DNA of 10,009 nt from NCBI GenBank assembly GCA_900769665.1, contig CAAGHL010000022.1, positions 1 to 10,009 of the forward strand, written 5' to 3'. The DNA comes from Clostridia bacterium. GTDB lineage: Bacteria > Bacillota > Clostridia > Christensenellales > CAG-314. Position 1 is the stretch's first letter. Every line of letters begins with the position of its first letter. The position numbers and the translations under genes were made by a program. The notes below the pieces were generated by a model. That model saw only the letters and a program-made list of their open reading frames with translations, did not search any database and was not told where the DNA came from. Positions 4,618 through 10,009 of the stretch are shown piece after piece.

Positions 4618-6582
4618 TCAGCTCAACTCAAACATACCGGTGTAAAGTTGATAATACTTGCCACGTTGTGCGATAAGGTCGTCGTGACTGCCGCGTTCGA
4701 TGATACGACCGTGTTCCAGCACCATTATTGCGTCGCTGTTGCGTACCGTGCTAAGGCGGTGGGCAATTACAAACACCGTGCGCCCTTGCATCAGTGCGTC
4801 CATGCCCTTTTCGATTAGCCACTCGGTACGAGTGTCGATACTGCTTGTTGCCTCGTCCAAAATCAACACCGGCGGATCGGCAACGGCGGCGCGTGCTATT
4901 GCAAGCAACTGGCGTTGACCTTGGGACAGGTTTTCGCCGTCGCGCGTCAGCACCGTGTTGTAGCCGTCGGGCAAATGTTTGATAAACTGGTGCGCGTTTG
5001 CCGTTTTGGCGGCGGCAATGCACTCCTCGTCGGTTGCGTCTAACCTGCCGTAGCGTATGTTGTCCATTACGGTACCCGTAAACAAGTGGGTGTCTTGTAA
5101 CACCATGCCTAACGACCTACGCAAGTCGGCTTTCTTTATCTTGTTGATGTTAATACCGTCGTAGCGAATTTTGCCGTCGGGTACGTCGTAAAAGCGGTTA
5201 ATAAGGTTGGTTATAGTGGTTTTGCCTGCGCCCGTACTGCCGACGAAAGCGATTTTTTGTCCGGGGTTTGCATACAAACTGACGTCAAACAACACCGTTT
5301 TGTTTTCGTCGTAACCGAACGTCACGTCCTCGAAGCGGACGTCACCGCGTAACTCGGTGTAGGTGACAGTGCCGTCGTGGTGAGGATGTTTCCATGCCCA
5401 ATGTCCCGTGCGTTCCGTTGTTTCGGTTATGTTGCCTTGTTCGTCGATTTCGGCATTGACTAGTCCCACGTAGCCGTCGTCCACTTCCGACGGGGTATCG
5501 AGCAATGTAAACACTCGTTCGCCACCTGCCACTGCCATAAACAGCAAGTTGATTTGTTGCGAAATTTGTTGAATAGGCATCGTGATCTTGCGGATATACA
5601 ACAAGAACGCCGAAATAATACCTACAAACTCCAACGGTTTGTCGCTGGCAAGAGCAAGCACTGCGCCTATTACGGCAACACCGGCGTAAAAGAAGTGCGA
5701 CAGGTTGTTGACGATGGGTCCCAAAATGTTGGCGTAGGCGTTTGCCTTGGCGGAAACTTGTTGCCAGTGGTCGTTAATTACGTCAAAGCCTTCGATTGCC
5801 TTTTCCTCGTGATTGAATGCCTTGACAACCTTTTGTCCTTCCACCATTTCTTCGATGTAACCGTTAAGCTTGCCGACGGCGGCTTGTTGTGCGACAAAGT
5901 TGTTTTTGCTACGTCCGCCGACAACCTTGACAACCAACCCCATCAACAGCAACATAAGTATCATCACAATGGTCAGCTGCCAACTGATGACAAACATTAC
6001 CGCAAACACACCGACAATTGTCAAAATACTACTGACCATTTGCGGCACGCAACGTGCGACAAACTCGTTGATCATGTCGATATCGTTGGTGTAGCAACTC
6101 ATCAATTCTCCGTGGGTGTGAGTGTCGAAAACCTTTATCGGCAGGGTTTGCATATGCTCAAACAACTCATCACGCATACCCTTCATTGTTTGAGTGCTGA
6201 TTTTTACCAACAATTGGTTGTATATCCACACGCAAACGGTGTTGATTAAATACACCGCCGCAATTGCGCTTACCATAATGGCAAGGTAAGTCAATTTGTT
6301 GTTGACGTTGACCAATTTGTCGGGCGAAGTAGGATAGGCGAATTTGTCGATAAACTCGATGCCCGTAAGTTTTGTATCCATGCCGTTTTCCGTAACGGCA
6401 AGTCCTGTAAGTAACGGCGACAAAATGTAAGTACCCGCAATATTGCAAGCGGCGGCAATTGCTATCAATACAAATACGCATATCATGCGCCACTTGAACG
6501 GTTTGAGGTAACCGAGTATGCGCAATGTCGTTCCTTTTACGTTTTTGGGGCGGGAACCCCCGTTAAAACTCGGCTTCGGCAT
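4618..6582 (-). CDS. ABC exporter half-transporter B (permease-ATPase; catalytically canonical Walker B, non-canonical signature)
   Basis: This 654-residue protein is a type IV (ABCB-like) half-transporter. Six membrane helices lie within about residues 31-350, followed by a nucleotide-binding domain from about 412. Visible motifs are Walker A GSTGAGKTT (448-456), Q-loop Gln496, signature LSQGQ (552-556), Walker B VLILDE with catalytic Glu577, and H-loop His608. The second signature residue G is replaced by Q, which is the arrangement of TM288-type subunits. A linker of about 40 residues with the motif WAWKHPHHDG (395-404) joins the two domains and is longer than in minimal exporters. The start codon overlaps the stop of subunit A (TGATG) and follows a perfect AAGGAGGT, so the two are coupled and made in similar amounts. 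The substrate is unknown; a drug or lipid-like compound is inferred from family and MarR linkage. Confidence 0.93.
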   Translation of the reverse strand: MPKPSFNGGSRPKNVKGTTLRILGYLKPFKWRMICVFVLIAIAAACNIAGTYILSPLLTGLAVTENGMDTKLTGIEFIDKFAYPTSPDKLVNVNNKLTYLAIMVSAIAAVYLINTVCVWIYNQLLVKISTQTMKGMRDELFEHMQTLPIKVFDTHTHGELMSCYTNDIDMINEFVARCVPQMVSSILTIVGVFAVMFVISWQLTIVMILMLLLMGLVVKVVGGRSKNNFVAQQAAVGKLNGYIEEMVEGQKVVKAFNHEEKAIEGFDVINDHWQQVSAKANAYANILGPIVNNLSHFFYAGVAVIGAVLALASDKPLEFVGIISAFLLYIRKITMPIQQISQQINLLFMAVAGGERVFTLLDTPSEVDDGYVGLVNAEIDEQGNITETTERTGHWAWKHPHHDGTVTYTELRGDVRFEDVTFGYDENKTVLFDVSLYANPGQKIAFVGSTGAGKTTITNLINRFYDVPDGKIRYDGININKIKKADLRRSLGMVLQDTHLFTGTVMDNIRYGRLDATDEECIAAAKTANAHQFIKHLPDGYNTVLTRDGENLSQGQRQLLAIARAAVADPPVLILDEATSSIDTRTEWLIEKGMDALMQGRTVFVIAHRLSTVRNSDAIMVLEHGRIIERGSHDDLIAQRGKYYQLYTGMFELS

Positions 6583-8450
6583 CAGTTGTCACCTCCTTCT
6601 GTTGTAGGTTGCTCGGCTTGGTCTACGGTACCTTTTTGTTGACTGTTGTAAACTTCGCGATAAATCTCACAACTTTCCATCAATTGCTCGTGCGTGCCTA
6701 CGGCATTGATTTTGCCGTCGTCGAGCACCACTATTTTGTCGCAATCCATCACAGACGAAATACGTTGAGCAATGATGATCGTGGTCATATTTTTGTCTAA
6801 ACGTTTTAGTCCAGCGCGAATTTTGGCGTCGGTTGCCGTGTCCACCGCGCTGGTGCTGTCGTCAAGTATCATTATCTTGGGCTTTTTAAGCAATGCGCGA
6901 GCGATACACAAACGTTGTTTTTGTCCGCCGCTGACGTTTACGCCACCCTGTCCGAGGTCGGTTTGGTAGCCGTCGGGGAAGCCGTTGATAAACTCGTCGG
7001 CGCAAGCCGCTTTGCACGCTTGGGCAATTTGCTCGTCGGTGGCGTGTTCGTTACCCCACAGCAAGTTTTCCTTAATCGTACCGCTAAACAACACGTTCTT
7101 TTGCAAAACCATACTGACGCTTTCGCGAAGATTGAACAAGCTGTAATCCTTTACGTTACGTCCGCCTACAAGCACTTCGCCGTCAAGCACGTCGTAAAAA
7201 CGTGGGATTAGTTGCACAAGACTGCTTTTGCCGTCGCCCGTTCCGCCGATGATACCGACTGTTTCTCCGCTTGCGATGTGCAAGTCTATGTCGGCAAGAG
7301 TAAGGTTGTCGGCGTTATTTGCGTAGCTGAAATTGACATGGTTGAAATCGATACTGCCGTCGGCAACCGTCAAGTCGCTGTCGGCGCCGATTATGTCGGG
7401 ATTCGTTTCCAATACTTCGTAGATACGATCCAACGACGCACGTGAAAGCACCAATTGCACCGATACGAAACAAATCATCATTACGGAAGACAATATTTGC
7501 GAACAGTAACTCATCATTGCCGTCAAGGTTCCCACTTGGGTGTTGCCGCGAGCAATGTCGGCTCCGCCTACAATCAGCAATGCGCAAATTGTACTAAACA
7601 CGATAATGTTGACTAACGGATTCATCAGTACCATCAGTTTTTCGGCACAGTACTGCGCCGTGCGAACATCCTCGGTGGCGCGACGATATTTTTCCTCTTC
7701 GTAGTCCTCGCGAACAAACGCTTTTACTACGCGTATACCTACTAAGTCTTCCTGCACGTAAGCATTCATTTGGTCGTACTTGGTCAACATCTTTTTGAAC
7801 AAAGGATGCACCTTGAAGGACAAATATGCCATGCCTAAACCGAGCAAAGGAATTGCAATGAGGAACAACCACGCCATACTCGGCTCGGTAACAAACGCCA
7901 TGACAGCCGAAAATATCAACATTGCTGGGGCGCGAATAACCGTACGGATGATCATCATGAAGGATTGTTGAGCGTTGTTTACGTCGGTTGTGCTACGCGT
8001 GACAAGGCTTGCCGTACTGAATTTGTCCACGTTGGAAAAGCTGAACTGCTGTATCTTGGCAAATAGGCTTTTGCGAACGTTTTTGGAAAATCCCGCGCCT
8101 GCGTCTGCACAAAATTTGCCTGCAAGACTACCGAAAGTAAGTGACACCGCGGCACACAATACCATCAACACCCCGTAGGTGATGACAATGTTTCGCATTA
8201 CGTCTCCGCCGATAAGCACACCTGCGGCTTCCGTGCCGACAAGACTCTTTACCTGCCAAACGGAAAAATCCATATAGACAATGGTATGCGTAAACAATTC
8301 CCCCGTGGAGTAAAATTGCATTGCATTGAGAATATTGGACATAAACAGCGGCAATATTACTTCGAGTGCCGTTTCGCACAAGACAAACAGCACCGTGAGG
8401 ATGGATTGCAACTCATATCCTTTTGCGTGTTTCAATAGTTTTTTTAGCAT
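6582..8450 (-). CDS. ABC exporter half-transporter A (permease-ATPase; degenerate catalytic site)
   Basis: This 622-residue partner of the following gene has six membrane helices in about residues 15-335 and an ATPase domain from about 365. Motifs are Walker A GGTGDGKSS (402-410), Q-loop Gln450 and a canonical signature VSGGQ (506-510). Walker B is IMILDD, with Asp531 where the catalytic glutamate belongs, and the H-loop is AQRIS with Gln562 in place of histidine. These two changes mark the TM287-type subunit of heterodimeric exporters, in which one ATP site binds but hardly hydrolyses. About 40 residues (41-83) between the first two helices form an unusually long predicted outer loop. The start at ATG 8450 is preceded by AAAGGGA. 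It is 174 bp downstream of marR, with no good promoter seen in the gap, so transcription probably comes from the marR promoter. Confidence 0.93.
   Translation of the reverse strand: MLKKLLKHAKGYELQSILTVLFVLCETALEVILPLFMSNILNAMQFYSTGELFTHTIVYMDFSVWQVKSLVGTEAAGVLIGGDVMRNIVITYGVLMVLCAAVSLTFGSLAGKFCADAGAGFSKNVRKSLFAKIQQFSFSNVDKFSTASLVTRSTTDVNNAQQSFMMIIRTVIRAPAMLIFSAVMAFVTEPSMAWLFLIAIPLLGLGMAYLSFKVHPLFKKMLTKYDQMNAYVQEDLVGIRVVKAFVREDYEEEKYRRATEDVRTAQYCAEKLMVLMNPLVNIIVFSTICALLIVGGADIARGNTQVGTLTAMMSYCSQILSSVMMICFVSVQLVLSRASLDRIYEVLETNPDIIGADSDLTVADGSIDFNHVNFSYANNADNLTLADIDLHIASGETVGIIGGTGDGKSSLVQLIPRFYDVLDGEVLVGGRNVKDYSLFNLRESVSMVLQKNVLFSGTIKENLLWGNEHATDEQIAQACKAACADEFINGFPDGYQTDLGQGGVNVSGGQKQRLCIARALLKKPKIMILDDSTSAVDTATDAKIRAGLKRLDKNMTTIIIAQRISSVMDCDKIVVLDDGKINAVGTHEQLMESCEIYREVYNSQQKGTVDQAEQPTTEGGDN
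6591..6598 (-). promoter_or_regulatory. Full Shine-Dalgarno inside the end of subunit A, for subunit B
   Basis: AAGGAGGT on the minus strand lies in the last codons of subunit A, eight bases before ATG 6582. With the TGATG overlap it supports that start and translational coupling. It is stronger than the sites of its neighbours. Confidence 0.85.
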
Positions 8451-8624
8451 AATTTTTCCCTTTTTGTTGCGTCTTTTTGTTGTGTTTGGTAATGAAAATC
8501 AATGTACGTATGCTTTTTTTGCGCACATGCAACGTGGCAATGCCGACGAACACGGAGGACGTCGGTTGGCGACCGAGGACGGCTTACAAGCCATAACATG
8601 CGCGGCAAGCGACCGCAGACAATG

Positions 8625-9044
8625 TTACTCGAAGTTTTGAGCAACGATGTACAGCATGTCGGCAAGTTGCGCTTGTTGCTCGTCGGTCAGTCCCACAAGC
8701 ATGCGTTTGTCGATGTCTTCCATGTAGCGACACAGCTCGCAAGCGAGGGACATTCCGCTGTCGGTGACGGTCACGATTTTGTTGCGCTTGTCGTCGGGCG
8801 AAACGCTTGTTTGGATGTAGCCGCTTTGCTCCATGCGCGACACCAACCCCACTACCGTCGGGTGCGATACTTGTAGAAAGTCCTCTATTTGCTTTTGGGA
8901 GCAACTGCCGTTTTCACGCCAGAGGAAGTTGAGTACGCGCACTTGCGACAGCGTGACGTTGTGATCTTTTAGATTGTTGTCGGCTTTTTGGCGCACCTTG
9001 TCGGAGATGTACTTGATCATGCCGCCGATTGATTTTTTTTTCAT
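8625..9044 (-). CDS. MarR-family transcriptional regulator, probable repressor of the ABC exporter operon
   Basis: This 139-residue protein has the normal MarR length. A helix near residues 5-25 and the C-terminal helices (about 98-136) would form the dimer interface. The winged helix is at about 30-97: helix-turn-helix around SQKQIEDFLQVSHPTVVGLVSRME (49-72) and wing SPDDKRNKIVTVTDSG (82-97), which holds the conserved D-x-R of the family. MarR proteins are dimers that bind palindromic DNA and release it on binding small, often phenolic, ligands. ATG 9044 follows AAGGTGA. It is the first gene of the operon with both exporter subunits. Two palindromes just downstream of its -10 element predict direct autorepression. 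The ligand is unknown. Cysteines at 48, 102 and 105 leave open redox sensing, which is only a possibility. Confidence 0.92.
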   Translation of the reverse strand: MKKKSIGGMIKYISDKVRQKADNNLKDHNVTLSQVRVLNFLWRENGSCSQKQIEDFLQVSHPTVVGLVSRMEQSGYIQTSVSPDDKRNKIVTVTDSGMSLACELCRYMEDIDKRMLVGLTDEQQAQLADMLYIVAQNFE

Positions 9045-9100
9045 TTAGTTCACCTTGTATGTTGCACTCCACACATCGTGTCGCATGCCATAAAAAAAAT

Positions 9101-9133
9101 GTAGCACGCTACACTAAACGTGTAGTATGCTAC
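9101..9133. promoter_or_regulatory. Tandem palindromic operators, probable MarR binding sites
   Basis: GTAGC-AC-GCTAC (9101-9112, perfect, extended by T/A at 9100 and 9113) and GTAGT-AT-GCTAC (9122-9133, one mismatch) have centres 21 bp apart, two helical turns. They lie just downstream of the -10, covering the expected start point near 9129 and the beginning of the transcript. Confidence 0.8.
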
Positions 9134-9135
9134 GT

Positions 9136-9164
9136 ATTATACGGTAATTGCTTACCATTGTCAA
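9136..9164 (-). promoter_or_regulatory. Consensus sigma-A promoter of the marR-ABC operon
   Basis: On the minus strand, TTGACA (9164-9159) and TATAAT (9141-9136) are 17 bp apart. The marR start codon lies about 85 nt below the expected transcription start. A perfect promoter that is switched off by an operator overlapping the start point fits an inducible exporter. Confidence 0.9.
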
Positions 9165-9258
9165 CCGATTTACAGGCTATTATTTCAATAAATACGGACT
9201 TTTTGCTAACGAGTTTAAGCAATAACAGTATTGTGTTAGACTTTGAAACAAATTACAA

Positions 9259-9738
9259 TCATTTTTCATTGTTTTCCGAATCGTTTTCCTCGTCGTCACC
9301 CACGCAAAGTAAGCCGACAACTACGTTGCCTACTGCCGTCAATATTGCCGCAGCAATGAAAACCACCCAAGTGGTACCCCACTTTCCGCTGACAAATGAC
9401 CAAATCAGATACACCGCAACGGCAATCAACCACAATATACTGTTAAACAATTTGCCTATTTTTTGAATTTTCTTGCTCTTAAACTCAGTTTTTTTGTCGG
9501 CAGCGCAAACAGTATCGGGTTGTTGCGTTTGCGGCAATTGCACGTCATCCTTCAATAAACTGTCCGTACTTACGTCGAAAAGCGTTGCCATTTGCAATAT
9601 TTTGTCCACTTCGGGCAGTGCGGTTTCCGTTTCCCACTTGCCGACGGCTTGGCGACTGACATTGAGTTTGTCGGCAAGTTCCTCTTGCGACCATCCTTTT
9701 TGCTTGCGTAGAGTTACGATTTTTTCCGATAATTTCAT
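9259..9738 (-). CDS. XRE-family regulator with C-terminal membrane segments
   Basis: This 159-residue protein starts at ATG 9738 behind AAGGAG. Residues 6-61 are a Cro/C1-type helix-turn-helix; the core SQEELADKLNVSRQAVGKWETE (17-38) matches the family closely. A polar linker (62-97) leads to two hydrophobic segments, about 98-116 (NSILWLIAVAVYLIWSFV) and 123-146, then an acidic tail (DDEENDSENNEK). It is therefore probably a DNA-binding protein tethered to the membrane, a layout common in Bacillota. The ligand and targets are not evident. It is upstream of marR on the same strand, with 214 bp between. That gap holds the marR promoter and operators and no clear terminator, so some read-through into the exporter operon is possible. 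Confidence 0.9.
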   Translation of the reverse strand: MKLSEKIVTLRKQKGWSQEELADKLNVSRQAVGKWETETALPEVDKILQMATLFDVSTDSLLKDDVQLPQTQQPDTVCAADKKTEFKSKKIQKIGKLFNSILWLIAVAVYLIWSFVSGKWGTTWVVFIAAAILTAVGNVVVGLLCVGDDEENDSENNEK

Positions 9739-9787
9739 ATTAGTTCTCCTTGTGTTGTTGGATTTGGCTTGATTGAGATTGGGTTAA

Positions 9788-9815
9788 TGTATAGTTTCGG
9801 GCAAGATATTGTCGT
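9788..9815 (-). promoter_or_regulatory. Weak candidate promoter for the XRE regulator
   Basis: On the minus strand TATACA (9793-9788) has a poor -35, ACGACA (9815-9810), at 16 bp. It is correctly placed about 50 bp before the start codon, but the match is modest. Confidence 0.3.
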
Positions 9816-9833
9816 ACAGCGTAAACGGCTTAC

Positions 9834-10009
9834 TTAGTCGTCTTGGTAGTACCCACCGACTTGTAGGCAAGATAAAGCGCATTTATAGTAACCACTTCCC
9901 CGACAATCGCCTCGCTATTGCCACACCGCGAACGCCTGATGTCAGGCGACCGAGCGACCGAAAATGCAAGGTTGTGGGGACGGATACTCGAACAATGCGC
10001 CGTTATGCG
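9834..10009 (-). CDS. Possible C-terminal end of an unidentified gene (partial, right edge)
   Basis: A minus-strand frame is open from the right edge to a TAA at 9836-9834, about 58 codons, ending VGTTKTTK. The section EAIVGEVVTINALYLAYK looks protein-like, but the upstream part (RSPDIRRSRCG) is arginine-rich and unconvincing. No family is recognised. A plus-strand frame is also open over the same bases, which weakens the coding case. The stretch could instead be noncoding. It also contains a 7-bp dyad, CGCCTGA-TG-TCAGGCG (9933-9948). Confidence 0.25.

Noticed and set aside
5554..6249. 231-codon plus-strand frame opposite ABC subunit B
   Set aside because: Antisense shadow of the membrane-domain codons; no ribosome site or family match.
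9198..9225. TTGCT/AGCAA stem after the XRE gene as a terminator
   Set aside because: Only five base pairs and no T-tract on the relevant strand.
9029..9466. 145-codon plus-strand frame across the marR-XRE gap
   Set aside because: It overlaps the starts and ends of two firm genes and the operator region, with no coding signature.

Overview
The window looks like a piece of a Gram-positive, Clostridia-type (Bacillota) chromosome of moderate GC content. The signs are exact TTGACA-17 bp-TATAAT promoters, AGGAG-type ribosome binding sites, a CCA-encoding tRNA gene, a TM287/TM288-type heterodimeric ABC exporter behind a MarR regulator, a DUF2974 (Mbeg1-like) hydrolase, and an acyltransferase fused to a zinc ribbon. 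The assignment rests on recognised families and could not be refined further. No phage, CRISPR or toxin-antitoxin locus is visible.

Layout, left to right. The C-terminal half of a manganese exporter (mntP) runs off the left edge. Next, a consensus promoter drives a lone tRNA-Thr(GGU), followed by a terminator hairpin that reaches back into the tRNA 3' end. From there to about 1071 is a repeat-rich noncoding stretch: two identical 82-bp direct repeats enclose a roughly 200-bp MITE-like palindrome. A small secreted lipoprotein-like gene and a DUF2974 serine hydrolase follow on the minus strand, the hydrolase with a perfect promoter. Divergent from the hydrolase is a PlsC-type acyltransferase with a zinc ribbon, closed by a bidirectional terminator at 4531-4568.

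The right half is one minus-strand transporter locus, transcribed marR -> ABC subunit A -> ABC subunit B. The two half-transporters are translationally coupled (TGATG) and form an asymmetric exporter: subunit A has the degenerate Walker B and H-loop, subunit B the non-canonical signature motif. The marR promoter is a perfect consensus with two palindromes, 21 bp centre to centre, beginning just downstream of the -10 and covering the expected start point. This implies autorepression and drug-inducible control of the whole operon. Upstream of marR, on the same strand, is an XRE-type regulator with two membrane segments. The last 270 bp are largely unexplained; a minus-strand frame open to the window edge may be the tail of another gene.

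Most of the window is ordinary. The best leads are the tRNA-tail/terminator/repeat cluster at 558-1041 and the twin operator in front of marR. I found no convincing new multigene system.
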